This document shows positions 51,108 to 58,316 of a stretch of 64,000 nucleotides of DNA, piece after piece. This DNA comes from Pseudaminobacter soli (ex Li et al. 2025). GTDB taxonomy: Bacteria; Pseudomonadota; Alphaproteobacteria; Rhizobiales; Rhizobiaceae. Under the pieces are notes generated by a model. That model worked only from the letters and a program-made list of their open reading frames with translations. It searched no databases and was not told where the DNA came from. Position numbers and translations under genes: made by a program. Where the stretch lies: assembly GCF_003012705.1 (NCBI RefSeq), contig NZ_PXYL01000005.1:62001-126000 (forward strand). The letters are read 5' to 3'. Each line of letters opens with the position of its first letter. Position 1 is the stretch's first letter.

Positions 51108-51361
51108 GCTGCCACCTCGTCGACCAGCGCACCGAATTCGGAGAACGTCATCCCTACCCGCGCCAGGATGCGCGCGATTGTCTCGGAAGAAGGCCAGCGA
51201 AGTCGCCCGCCAGGACCCGTCCGCTTCGACTTATTGAAGGCGGTAGGGTGCATCCCGAGCTCAATGGCGAGGCCAGAGGCGGTGAGGTCATAGTCTGACG
51301 CGATGCGATCGATCGCGGCCCATACCGATGCGTGAGAATTGGAATGGTCGAAGAACATCAC
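51104..51361 (-). CDS. XRE-type HTH regulator (C1-like N-terminal domain)
   Basis: 85 aa. SGLAIELGMHPTAFNKSKR is a lambda-repressor-like helix-turn-helix, with the preceding DRIASDYDLTA helix and a following PSSETIARILARVGMTFSEF. No C-terminal cleavage or dimer domain. Resembles small Cro/C1 regulators of rhizobial prophages. It lies inside the early-left operon and could act later in the lytic cycle. Confidence 0.72.
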   Translation of the reverse strand: MMFFDHSNSHASVWAAIDRIASDYDLTASGLAIELGMHPTAFNKSKRTGPGGRLRWPSSETIARILARVGMTFSEFGALVDEVAA

Positions 51362-51666
51362 GCGTCCACCCTCTGCTTGGAAGGATTGAGCATGCGGAGG
51401 AAAACTTCGATGTCGGTCTCGCGCTGGACGACAGGGCGGAAGCGTGAGGCGCTATAGTACGGCTCCCCATACTCCTCGAGACAGTCGCGTGCGCTGTTGA
51501 CGATCTCCTCAAGGTGCACATTCAGAATTCCCGTCTCTGGGTTAAGCCTGATGGCCCTGATCGTGTAGACGCGCCCCTCTGTCAGGCACTTTACGTCCGG
51601 ATGGTAGCCATGACCTCCGCCAATGACGCAAACGACCCTCTGCCCAACGTGAAAATCCCAGCTCAT
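51358..51666 (-). CDS. Small early protein with beta-barrel-like middle
   Basis: 102 aa from ATG 51666. The pattern VGQRVVCVIGGGHG ... VKCLTEGRVYTIRAIRLNPE is a small beta barrel known from many phage proteins of unknown role. Charged C-terminus (EEIVNSARDCLEEYGEPYYS). ATGA overlap with the 48-aa membrane protein. Confidence 0.6.
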   Translation of the reverse strand: MSWDFHVGQRVVCVIGGGHGYHPDVKCLTEGRVYTIRAIRLNPETGILNVHLEEIVNSARDCLEEYGEPYYSASRFRPVVQRETDIEVFLRMLNPSKQRVDA

Positions 51667-51809
51667 ACCGTCACCCCATTGATGAGAGTGAGAATTGCCA
51701 TGACCGTGCAGGCGCCGAAGACGAACTTGGGAAAGATGCTGCCCGTGAGGTGCCAGACCTCGAAATTCACGGCGGCGGCAAGTGAGGCCAGTGCAAACGC
51801 CGGGATCAT
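51663..51809 (-). CDS. 48-aa membrane protein
   Basis: Start ATG 51809 and stop overlapping the next ATG by 4 bases. IPAFALASLAAAVNFEVWHL and a second stretch FGACTVMAILTLINGVTV suggest two short membrane helices. It fills the only gap between its neighbours and uses the same ATGA coupling on both sides, which supports it despite the size. Confidence 0.55.
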   Translation of the reverse strand: MIPAFALASLAAAVNFEVWHLTGSIFPKFVFGACTVMAILTLINGVTV

Positions 51810-52102
51810 TGGGCACCCCACATTTCGACTGGTTCGCCGGCCATGTATGCGGCCTTGAGCTTTGCGACAGTGCGGCGTCGAGTGATCGATGCTGTGCCGG
51901 TGGCGCGCGCTTCAATTTGCGTCACCGAATATCCGTTGAAGCGGCGACCATTGCGGGCGGCAAATTCAGCGACAGAGCCAACCGTACCGCCGCAGTTCCA
52001 GGCAAGCTGGCGTGCCGTCATATCAAGACTGATAGCGGCATCGAGCTGGGCCATCCGTTGCTCGTGGCTCGCCCGGAACCACCACCCTTCGCGCGTGTTC
52101 AT
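51806..52102 (-). CDS. GcrA-like/HTH small protein
   Basis: 98 aa. Repeated helix-turn-helix-like parts (ARQLAWNCGGTVGSVAEFAA; ITRRRTVAKLKAAYMAGEPV). A resemblance to GcrA-type DNA-binding segments is weak. Probably DNA-binding; function unknown. Confidence 0.55.
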   Translation of the reverse strand: MNTREGWWFRASHEQRMAQLDAAISLDMTARQLAWNCGGTVGSVAEFAARNGRRFNGYSVTQIEARATGTASITRRRTVAKLKAAYMAGEPVEMWGAQ

Positions 52103-52681
52103 CTACGCTATCCTCTTTTTCATCGCCGCGTTCGCGCAGCTCGAGCAGGACGCCAAGGAATGCGCCAAACTGCAGGAAGCAGGACGCTGGCAATGAGGAT
52201 TGATCTTGGAATTGGTGACGGTAGCCTCGCTTGCGCTTCCGGCCTCATTGCCGGCCTGCGCTGCGCTGGCATCCTCATGTCCCGAATGTCCGAAATGTCG
52301 TACCTGCGTGGCGCAGCCCTGACCAACGACGTGGGGAACATCGCTTTTTGCGCCGGAAAGCTTCGGGACTTGGTGTTCTTGGACGGCCGTCGCGCCCAAC
52401 GGAAGATGCGGGTCAGGGGAAATGATTGCCGAGATTTCATCGGACGCGCTCTCGGCGGGCGCGCTTGCCACGGTGTTGAAGTGTTCAGCGCTATCTGGAC
52501 ACGGAGAAGACGAAGCGCATCCTTCTTCAACACCCTCCGATTTCGTTGCCGTTTCCGGCGAATTAAATGCGGCGATCGCAACGCCCGTCGTGACCAAGTA
52601 CGACACGAAAGCCTCACGGTCTTCCGGTTCGCAGAACGACCAGATCGCAATGAGCATGTCGGAGGCGCGAGCGGAGGACAT
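52103..52681 (-). CDS. Early protein with disordered middle
   Basis: 192 aa. N-terminal helices (ARASDMLIAIWSFCEPEDRE; SYLVTTGVAIAAFN), then a long Ser/Ala/Glu-rich disordered middle and a Cys-rich end (HCQRPASCSLAHSLASCSSC). No recognised domain. The end of the gene may be variable. Confidence 0.5.
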   Translation of the reverse strand: MSSARASDMLIAIWSFCEPEDREAFVSYLVTTGVAIAAFNSPETATKSEGVEEGCASSSPCPDSAEHFNTVASAPAESASDEISAIISPDPHLPLGATAVQEHQVPKLSGAKSDVPHVVGQGCATQVRHFGHSGHEDASAAQAGNEAGSASEATVTNSKINPHCQRPASCSLAHSLASCSSCANAAMKKRIA

Positions 52682-52683
52682 GA

Positions 52684-53184
52684 CTATTCAGCCGCCTCCA
52701 GAACGCCGAAGGCTTCGCGCAAATATGCATCGTCCGGAAGGCCGCTGATCTTGGCAACGATGTACCGGGCAGCCTTGTGCTTGCGCTTGTCGTCTTCGAT
52801 CTGCTTGAAAAGCATCTGTTCCCAGGCGCGGAACTCCCCAACCGTTACGCGGCTCAGGAGGACGTGGCGCGGCTCGTTTTTGCCGTCAGGCACGGTGATA
52901 GTCGGCGGGATTTCCGCCAGCACATCAACCGGAATGCCTGGCAGGAAAAGTTGCGTCTCGCCTGCCAAGCTCACGGTGAACCAGCTCTTGAGTTGGGCTG
53001 CGGCCTTGCGCGACACGGTTCCGTCGAACAATTCCGCAGCGTACGTTGCGGCGGCTTCCGGATACTTCGCTCTGATGAGTGGGCCGATTGCGCCTGGCTT
53101 GGTTTCGCCATGCGCTTTGAGTTCCGCAGAGATGAACTCCGAGATGAGTTCTGCAACCTTCTTGTCAGCGAGTTCACTTGCCAT
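52684..53184 (-). CDS. Early phage protein, unknown
   Basis: 166 aa. Helical start (ADKKVAELISEFISAELKAH), middle (FTVSLAGETQLFLPGIPVDV) and a conserved-looking VPDGKNEPRHVLLSRVTVGE, ending in helices (IEDDKRKHKAARYIVAKIS). Looks like the small phage proteins placed next to DUF3102-type genes. Overlaps its upstream neighbour by 11 bases. Confidence 0.6.
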   Translation of the reverse strand: MASELADKKVAELISEFISAELKAHGETKPGAIGPLIRAKYPEAAATYAAELFDGTVSRKAAAQLKSWFTVSLAGETQLFLPGIPVDVLAEIPPTITVPDGKNEPRHVLLSRVTVGEFRAWEQMLFKQIEDDKRKHKAARYIVAKISGLPDDAYLREAFGVLEAAE

Positions 53185-54118
53185 GGAGTGCGGCCCTTAT
53201 CTTGATGAAGTAGTCGGCAGCGCCAACGCACAGTTCGGCCAGACGGGCGCGATCGCCATCTGGGCAACCGGCAATGACACGATCTGGGGACGGCGGGTTT
53301 TCGGTGAGGTCCAGAGCCTTGTCGAAGGCGAACATGAACGCGTCGTGCATCCGCTTCTGTTCGGCAGACGAGCCAGAATGGAACTTGCCGTCACTGCCGA
53401 GCACTACAGCGCCGGTTTCGGCTGCCTGCTCTTTCGCTTTGGCGGGCTTGGGCAAGGACCTTTGGAACTTCTCGACCTGTTCCTCGTAGCCTTTGAGCTT
53501 GGCGGACAGATCGGCGATGTTCTGCTGGAGGTCACGAACCTCGGCGGCGGACTTGATGTCCTTGTCGTCGACCTGCTTTTTCAGCGCTGCCAGTTCGCCG
53601 CGCGCCTGCTCTGCGTCCGCGTTGATCTGGGTGATAGCCTCCTGCGCTGCCTTTGCCTTGATCTCCTTGACCTGAGCGGCGGTGAAAACTTCGCCAGCCT
53701 CGACGCGTTCCGCGATGATGGCCTGAATATCGGGCTCAGCTTTGGCTATTTCGGTCTGTGCGCTGATAGAAATGTGTGCGAAATTTGCACACAATTCCGG
53801 GTCGAGCCCCTTAAAGACTTCAACGGCCTGATAGATGCTGCGAATGGGCATGGTGGGGAACCGGCGCCCGACGAACTCCTGAAACCCCTCCCCGCCTCGC
53901 CGATAGCGATGCAGGTCTTGGATGGCAGAGAACTCACGACCAATTTCGTAAATCGCTTCACGCTGGATGCGTTCTACGGTTTGCGCGTGCTGCTCTATCT
54001 GCTGCTCGACGGTGGCAACATCGGTGATGTCTGCCGTCATGGTGGTGACGTTCACGGGCTTCTCCGACTTGGAATTGACTTTGGCGACCGGCGCTGCGTC
54101 TGGCTCGAACTCGATCAT
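53174..54118 (-). CDS. DUF3102-like coiled-coil phage protein
   Basis: 314 aa. N-terminal IYEIGREFSAIQDLHRYRRG and FQEFVGRRFPTMPIRSIYQAVEVF match the DUF3102-type segment found in phage and plasmid proteins. Residues 145-240 are a long coiled coil (ALKKQVDDKDIKSAAEVRDL; DLSAKLKGYEEQVEKFQRS). The C-terminal domain is a helix bundle. Possible roles are in partition-like or replication control. Confidence 0.65.
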   Translation of the reverse strand: MIEFEPDAAPVAKVNSKSEKPVNVTTMTADITDVATVEQQIEQHAQTVERIQREAIYEIGREFSAIQDLHRYRRGGEGFQEFVGRRFPTMPIRSIYQAVEVFKGLDPELCANFAHISISAQTEIAKAEPDIQAIIAERVEAGEVFTAAQVKEIKAKAAQEAITQINADAEQARGELAALKKQVDDKDIKSAAEVRDLQQNIADLSAKLKGYEEQVEKFQRSLPKPAKAKEQAAETGAVVLGSDGKFHSGSSAEQKRMHDAFMFAFDKALDLTENPPSPDRVIAGCPDGDRARLAELCVGAADYFIKIRAALHGK

Positions 54119-54588
54119 GCTGCAGCTCCTGCAGGCAGAAGCGCCTCAACCGGAACGCCAGTCTCCCGCGTAATGGCAAGAGCGAGCGGCAGGGATGGAG
54201 TGGCCTTCCCGGCTCTGATCTTGGTGATCATCGACCTGTCGCAACCGACCTTCGCAGCTAGGGCCGCATCGGTTGTTCCAGTGGCGCTGAGGTGTTCGGC
54301 GAGCTGGCCCCCGTCCTTCTTGCGCTTGCCAATGTCGATTTGGATGGCGCGATCAACGATGAACGACCGAACTTCGTCGGTGGCCAGGAACCATTCTCCA
54401 TGTTCGCGGATGTCGCTGAACATGGCGTGGATTTCCATCTCATCCGACACGGAACCCGGCCAACAGCCGAGGAAGTCGCAATGAAGTGGCGCATCCGAAA
54501 CGATCTTCGTAAACCGTCTAAGAGGGCTCTTGGAAAAGCCGATCTTGATACGGCTCGCGCACTCTATGGCGTAGATGAACCCGGTCAT
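54115..54588 (-). CDS. GIY-YIG (T5orf172/MUG113-like) nuclease fused to an XRE HTH
   Basis: 157 aa. Residues 1-85 look like the T5orf172/MUG113 branch of GIY-YIG nucleases: FIYAIECASRIKIGFSKSPLRR (read in parts), the FLGCWPG strand and the MEIHAMFSDIREHGEWF helix with conserved Glu. Residues 95-150 are a lambda-repressor-like HTH (TDAALAAKVGCDRSMITKIRAGK). The combination could place a DNA nick at an operator. Second gene of the early-left operon. A role in control of immunity or superinfection is inferred. Confidence 0.72.
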   Translation of the reverse strand: MTGFIYAIECASRIKIGFSKSPLRRFTKIVSDAPLHCDFLGCWPGSVSDEMEIHAMFSDIREHGEWFLATDEVRSFIVDRAIQIDIGKRKKDGGQLAEHLSATGTTDAALAAKVGCDRSMITKIRAGKATPSLPLALAITRETGVPVEALLPAGAAA

Positions 54589-54791
54589 GCCGCCGCTCCG
54601 GAGGTTTGCGCCGCTGTCCTTTCAGCGATGAACGCCCGGATCTTTTCTGCCGTGACGAGCGTCACGGTTCCGCCAGATTCGAGGCGGTCGACGAGTTCAG
54701 AGTTTCCACATGACGCCTTGCCAAAATAGGACCGCCCCATTCCGGAGCGGTTGAGGAAGGCTCGAATTTCGGTGAGGAGATCGTTTGCCAT
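54585..54791 (-). CDS. Cro-like small HTH regulator, first early-left gene
   Basis: 68 aa from ATG 54791; the promoter -10 box ends 7 bases before it, so the mRNA looks leaderless. A GTG at 54800 is inside the -10 box and cannot be the start. The pattern LTEIRAFLNRSGMGRSYFGK and SGGTVTLVTAEKIRAFIAE reads as an HTH of the kind placed as Cro in rhizobial prophages. It is divergent from the repressor across the three operators. Confidence 0.72.
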   Translation of the reverse strand: MANDLLTEIRAFLNRSGMGRSYFGKASCGNSELVDRLESGGTVTLVTAEKIRAFIAERTAAQTSGAAA

Positions 54792-54798
54792 GTCGCCC

Positions 54799-54875
54799 AC
54801 TATATCCTCTATAGCGGATACGTCAAGCGTCCTCTATGAAGGACGTGCGAAAACGTCCGAAATAGCGGATATTCC
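54799..54875. promoter_or_regulatory. Left operator cluster O1-O3 with divergent promoters
   Basis: Three 18-bp sites: O1 TATCCTCTATAGCGGATA (54803-54820), O2 CGTCCTCTATGAAGGACG (54828-54845) and O3 CGTCCGAAATAGCGGATA (54854-54871), each an imperfect palindrome, spaced 25-26 bases. The minus-strand early promoter has TTGACG (54826-54821) and TATAGT (54804-54799) with 16 bases between, filled by O1. For the repressor, TATTCC (54870-54875) could be the -10, putting +1 near its ATG at 54880; no good -35 is seen, so activation may be needed. Confidence 0.8.
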
Positions 54876-54879
54876 GGTC

Positions 54880-55194
54880 ATGTCCGACGACTGGAAGAAG
54901 CGCCTCGAAGAAGGCATCAAAGCCAAAGACAAGACTCAGCGAGCGGTATCGCTCGCCGCCGGCATGGCACCTGGCTATGTGAATTCCCTCATTAAAGGGG
55001 GGAAAGACCCGACGATCGACAACTTGATAAAGGTGTGCGACGCAGCCGGGATCAGTCTTTACTATGTGCTCTACGGCGTTGAGATGTCGCCGGAGACCGA
55101 GGAGATTATTCGCTTACTCGAAAGCTCGAAGAAGAAGCGGGACAGCTTGCTGCAGCTTCTTCGCGCGACAGACACTCCCGAAACCGCTGAATAA
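54880..55194 (+). CDS. Prophage repressor, XRE HTH
   Basis: 104 aa from ATG 54880. TQRAVSLAAGMAPGYVNSLIKGGKDP is the helix-turn-helix (positions about 18-45), followed by TIDNLIKVCDAAGISLYYVL and a helical C-terminus. No LexA-like cleavage domain, so SOS induction by self-cleavage is not expected. The start has no ribosome site and probably is leaderless like lambda cI from PRM. It is flanked by operators on both sides. Confidence 0.82.
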   Translation: MSDDWKKRLEEGIKAKDKTQRAVSLAAGMAPGYVNSLIKGGKDPTIDNLIKVCDAAGISLYYVLYGVEMSPETEEIIRLLESSKKKRDSLLQLLRATDTPETAE

Positions 55195-55384
55195 GGCGGA
55201 CCTTTTCCTCGCGGGTTAGCTGCCCCATTATTTTAAGAAATTCTGCAACGCGAAGCTCTTTTACAACCGAGTTGCCAGCTACAGCATCCGGGTCTTCGGT
55301 ATTCACTTCCGCCAAAGTCCACCTCCCAGGCCCACGCTTAAAAACTAGAACATAAAAGGAACATCGTCCGAAACGCCATGTCAA
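55106..55384 (-). CDS. Possible antisense small protein over the repressor 3' end
   Basis: 92 aa frame on the minus strand, overlapping the repressor end by 89 bases. Contains VVKELRVAEFLKIMGQLTRE, a helical stretch. Amino-acid use is plausible, but there is no supporting coupling or strong ribosome site. It may be real or an antisense transcript effect. Confidence 0.3.
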   Translation of the reverse strand: MTWRFGRCSFYVLVFKRGPGRWTLAEVNTEDPDAVAGNSVVKELRVAEFLKIMGQLTREEKVRLIQRFRECLSREEAAASCPASSSSFRVSE

Positions 55385-55540
55385 CCATGGTGGCGCGTTC
55401 GATTCTTAATGAAGCATTAACAACTGCGCCCAAAATCCACGGTTTCGCTGTGGATAACATCGAATATGGGACATGCGTGGGACATTTACCCCACTAGTGG
55501 GACCATTTCAGGTTGTGGTGGTTTCGGCCATAAGTTCGGC

Positions 55541-55756
55541 ATGTCGAAGTCAGACCACCCCAGCTTTCACGTCAGAGTTCCGCCGGATCTATTGAAGCGG
55601 ATAAAGCTTGCATCCGTAGAGAACGGGCGCAGCATGACTGTTGAAATTCTGGCGCGGCTGGAACGGTCTTTCGTCGCCGAAGACCAAGACCGCGAGAGGG
55701 CAGTAAGACTGCTCGCCGAAGCTCTCTCGTTGCTAGACAGGGGCAATAAGGAATAA
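55541..55756 (+). CDS. Arc-family ribbon-helix-helix regulator
   Basis: 71 aa from ATG 55541; the frame runs further upstream but this start gives the compact Arc domain. SFHVRVPPDLLKRIKLASVE is the ribbon plus first helix, then NGRSMTVEILARLERSF, as in P22 Arc. Second in the repressor operon. Probably binds an operator as a dimer of dimers and modulates lysogeny. Confidence 0.8.
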   Translation: MSKSDHPSFHVRVPPDLLKRIKLASVENGRSMTVEILARLERSFVAEDQDRERAVRLLAEALSLLDRGNKE

Positions 55757-55774
55757 CAAACCCACAGAAGGGTT

Positions 55775-55996
55775 TTGGATGACGCCGGAACGTTCAATGA
55801 ATGTCTTTCGGCTTTGCACTGGACCGATGTCGGCTTAGCCGCGACGCTCGAATGTGACCTGCTTCTGGTCGAGGCATGGGCCGATGGCACCGAACCTATA
55901 CCGGCTAGTCTTGCCGCCTGGCTCGAAACGCTGGCGCAATGCCATGAAGCTGCGCCGCCGCCGAAAACTTGGAAGGGAAAGAAGCTGAAGATCTAA
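55775..55996 (+). CDS. Small HTH protein, third gene of the immunity operon
   Basis: 73 aa from TTG 55775 with GAAGGG close before it; no in-frame ATG is available. LSALHWTDVGLAATLECDLL then AWADGTEPIPASLAAWLETLA is an HTH-like layout common in rhizobial phages. The stop codon lies in the terminator stem. Confidence 0.65.
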   Translation: MDDAGTFNECLSALHWTDVGLAATLECDLLLVEAWADGTEPIPASLAAWLETLAQCHEAAPPPKTWKGKKLKI

Positions 55997-56019
55997 GCCT
56001 CGTAGATCTTCTTCCTTTC
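55987..56019 (+). terminator. Intrinsic terminator of the immunity operon
   Basis: GAAGATCTA (55987-55995) pairs perfectly with TAGATCTTC (56003-56011), 7-base loop, then TTCCTTTC. It overlaps the last codons of the HTH gene. Well placed to stop repressor-operon reading into the early-right control region. Confidence 0.8.
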
Positions 56020-56362
56020 ATCGTTTCAGAACTATCTTTTCTGATCTCCCGTATTCTCAGAATTTAGCTCTTTCCCGTTTCAACCTGAGAGAGGGAAGCG
56101 GAGCGAAGCAAAGACCCCCCAACCCCCCATTCAGAAGAACGGGAGGATGGGAGGAGTCTGCTTGTGCTCGAGCTGCTTCAACCATCGATCGGTCGCTATC
56201 GCTTTCGCAGGACGCCTCTCGGCTAATCCGTCCTCAGTTTCCAGGCGCGCCGTAGGACTTTCGACCCCCGCGCATCGCATCCCTCACCTGGTGAGCGTGA
56301 CTGCCAGCATGGCTGCGACGGCCATACACATACGCCGCGATTCCCACACCTGTCAAATTTTA
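56020..56362. other. Noncoding stretch before the early-right promoter
   Basis: About 340 bases with two runs of six C (near 56112-56127). Frames here have poor composition and no ribosome site. It may hold a small RNA or an origin, but no tandem iterons were seen. Ends at the right operators. Confidence 0.45.
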
Positions 56363-56413
56363 TATCCTCTTTAGCGGACACTGGCTTGACATATCCTCTT
56401 TAGCGGATATTCT
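56363..56413 (+). promoter_or_regulatory. Right operators O4-O5 and early-right promoter
   Basis: O4 TATCCTCTTTAGCGGACA (56363-56380) and O5 TATCCTCTTTAGCGGATA (56392-56409), 29 bases apart, same family as O1-O3. The promoter is TTGACA (56386-56391), 16 bases, TATTCT (56408-56413), with O5 exactly filling the spacer as O1 does on the left. Transcription should start near 56420, giving a leader of about 115 bases to the first gene. Confidence 0.85.
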
Positions 56414-56533
56414 TCACCCCATTGCAGTCCAAGCGGGCACGGAGGGGAGCCATGTGAACCACCGCCCGGAACAACCGGCGGCGAACCGGGCCGAGTGAGC
56501 AGCGCCGTCGAACAACCACGATGGAGTGACCAG

Positions 56534-56887
56534 ATGGAATTCGCGAAAGACAGGCAGACAAGCATCCCGCTCAATGAGCGGCCGGATTTGGACGACAAGG
56601 ATGAGCTTGTCGAGCTGATCCACATGCTCGACTTCGCCAAGCAAAACCGGCGACTGCACGAACAACTCTATCAGCTTCATTCGCGCGGCCCGCTCTGGGA
56701 CGGTGATGTGATCTCCAAGTCAGATCGCGATGAGCTTCTGAGCATCGGTGCCTGTGCGAAGGTCTGCGTCAAGGGCGAAGACGGGTTCAACGCCTGCACC
56801 TACTTCGGCCGATCCTTGCTCCGCATTTTCGACTGGCTGCACGGGCCTCTCGTCGAGGCTGGGGCCCGCGCGAAGGTCGCCGCCTGA
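56534..56887 (+). CDS. First early-right protein, unknown
   Basis: 117 aa from ATG 56534 with GGAGTG before it. Charged N-terminus (EFAKDRQTSIPLNERPDLDD), helical middle (LIHMLDFAKQNRRLHEQLYQ) and a hydrophobic end with two Cys (GACAKVCVKG; NACTYFGRSLLRIFDWLHGP). First gene behind the repressed promoter. Function unknown. Confidence 0.65.
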   Translation: MEFAKDRQTSIPLNERPDLDDKDELVELIHMLDFAKQNRRLHEQLYQLHSRGPLWDGDVISKSDRDELLSIGACAKVCVKGEDGFNACTYFGRSLLRIFDWLHGPLVEAGARAKVAA

Positions 56888-56942
56888 GCCTTCCGGTTTC
56901 CCGCCTCCGGGCGGGTTTCCTGAATGCTTGACCAATGGAGGA
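56888..56942 (+). promoter_or_regulatory. Hairpin spacer A between early-right genes
   Basis: TTCCGGTTTC (56891-56900), then CCCGCC/GGCGGG hairpin (56900-56905 with 56910-56915), then GTTTCC and an ATGGAGGA ribosome site. The same order of elements recurs at 57232-57290. Confidence 0.5.
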
Positions 56943-57227
56943 ATGACCGTGACGCCAATCGAGAAATCCGAAGAGCAGATCGCCAAGGACAAGGAAGCCG
57001 TCGCCCGCATGATCGGCGCCAAGACCGCGATGGAAGCGGCGCAGCGACGGATTGAGTTGCTGGAGCAGACGCTGAAGTCCGTCCAGAGCCGTTGCGACTG
57101 TGTGTCTAAGTCGTTCGGCGAGGCTGCCCACTTCAATGTTTACCACCCGCAAGCCGGGACATGGGCGGTTCGCAGCGCCAAGGACATCTTCCGCGACATC
57201 AACAACGCGATCAACGCCGTCCTGTGA
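56943..57227 (+). CDS. Coiled-coil early-right protein
   Basis: 94 aa from ATG 56943, good ribosome site ATGGAGGA. Helical (EKSEEQIAKDKEAVARMIGA; AAQRRIELLEQTLKSVQSRC) with a CDC pair near 50 and a C-terminal part (HPQAGTWAVRSAKDIFRDIN). No recognised domain. Confidence 0.6.
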   Translation: MTVTPIEKSEEQIAKDKEAVARMIGAKTAMEAAQRRIELLEQTLKSVQSRCDCVSKSFGEAAHFNVYHPQAGTWAVRSAKDIFRDINNAINAVL

Positions 57228-57290
57228 GCACTTCCGGTTTCGGCCACTAGCTGGCCGTTTCCCGAGGCTCTCACTCCCATGGAGGATTTG
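57228..57290 (+). promoter_or_regulatory. Hairpin spacer B, same layout as spacer A
   Basis: TTCCGGTTTC (57232-57241), CGGCCA/TGGCCG hairpin (57241-57246 with 57252-57257), GTTTCC, then ATGGAGGA before ATG 57291. Stem sequences differ from spacer A while the flanks are identical, which suggests a kept structure. Confidence 0.5.
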
Positions 57291-57722
57291 ATGCAGAACC
57301 TTAGCGAAGAGAAGAGCAGGCATACGGCGGGGCCGTGGCCGCACAACATCTGTTCTGGCGATATCGTCTACGGGAAGGGCGTCAACTATGACGGCTTCTA
57401 CCTAGCCGATGCATCCCACGGCATCCCGACTTTTGGAAGTGTGGCCGACGCCGATCCGGTCACCATTCGCGGCCAGCATGTGCGCGTGTTCAATTATCCA
57501 GCGCAGACGGAGGCCATCGCAGCGCAACTTGTGCATCGTTGGAATGCACACAGCCACTTACTGGCGGCGCTGAAGGCAATGGACGCCTTCTGGACCGAAC
57601 ATCACCCTGAAGGCCCTGACGGCGACCCTGCCACTCTCGGCGGCTTGGTTGCGCTAACTGACGACACGCTGGAGGTGTGGCGTACCATTCGCGCCGCCAT
57701 CGCCAAAGCCGAGGCCCGCTAG
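57291..57722 (+). CDS. Early-right protein, unknown
   Basis: 143 aa from ATG 57291. Contains TAGPWPHNICSGDIVYGKG and RWNAHSHLLAALKAMDAFW; the latter resembles the ALxAxxRWNAH/LLAAL end of many small phage proteins of unknown role. One base separates it from the next gene. Confidence 0.62.
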   Translation: MQNLSEEKSRHTAGPWPHNICSGDIVYGKGVNYDGFYLADASHGIPTFGSVADADPVTIRGQHVRVFNYPAQTEAIAAQLVHRWNAHSHLLAALKAMDAFWTEHHPEGPDGDPATLGGLVALTDDTLEVWRTIRAAIAKAEAR

Positions 57723-58058
57723 ATGTCAGCGCTCTCCGTCACCTTCACCGATCTGGCCCGCGCCCTGACGCCAGTCAAGCGCGTCAGCGTCTCTCAGGCC
57801 ATGGATGCCTATGCCGAGATCGATGCCGAACGGCGGGATGCACTCGGCCGTGTCGCCAGTGCGGTTCAGATCGCAGTCAGCGGCGGGACCTTCTACGTCG
57901 CTTCCATCACCGAAACCGACTTCCGCATCTGGAAAGACTTCACCGACTTCCTGAGCGACGAATTCGAGATGGTCGGCGTGGCCCGTCGAGACACGGCACC
58001 GGACCAGCAGCACAGCCCCGACGGCTACAGCCATTACCTGGATCAGGAGAAGCTTTAG
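57723..58058 (+). CDS. Early-right protein, unknown
   Basis: 111 aa. Helical N-terminus (DLARALTPVKRVSVSQAMDA; AEIDAERRDALGRVASAVQ) and an aromatic-rich middle (FRIWKDFTDFLSDEFEMVG). No motif recognised. Directly adjacent to both neighbours. Confidence 0.6.
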   Translation: MSALSVTFTDLARALTPVKRVSVSQAMDAYAEIDAERRDALGRVASAVQIAVSGGTFYVASITETDFRIWKDFTDFLSDEFEMVGVARRDTAPDQQHSPDGYSHYLDQEKL

Positions 58059-58316
58059 ATGGCCCGCACCTACTTCATGGACTTTGAGCGCGCCGATGAG
58101 ACCGAAGTTTCGGTCGAATACACGATCAGCGCCTACGACCCCGGCAACACCTATGGCCCGGCCGAGAGTTGCTATCCACCAGAAGGCGGCGAGGTCGAGA
58201 TCATCAAGGTTTTTAACGATGCCGGTCCCGTCGTGTGTACCGACGACGAAGCCGAGAAGTGGTCTGCGTACATCGCGGAGAACCACGACCACGGAGACGA
58301 TTACGATGACTTCTGA
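58059..58316 (+). CDS. Acidic early-right protein
   Basis: 85 aa, acidic (about a quarter Asp/Glu) with strands in the first half (TYFMDFERADETEVSVEYTI) and a VCTDDEAEKWSAYIAENHDH end. Acidic small early proteins of phages often mimic DNA, but no evidence here beyond composition. Confidence 0.6.
   Translation: MARTYFMDFERADETEVSVEYTISAYDPGNTYGPAESCYPPEGGEVEIIKVFNDAGPVVCTDDEAEKWSAYIAENHDHGDDYDDF

Noticed and set aside
51782-54484. 900-codon plus-strand frame opposite early-left genes
   Set aside because: Crosses six coupled minus-strand genes; Arg/Ala/Ser-rich, no domain. GC-rich shadow.
54798-54800. GTG 54800 as start of the Cro-like gene
   Set aside because: It lies inside the predicted -10 box TATAGT; ATG 54791 fits a leaderless transcript.
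56147-56374. Plus-strand frame before the right operators
   Set aside because: Runs into operator O4; Ser/Arg/Ala-rich with no ribosome site.
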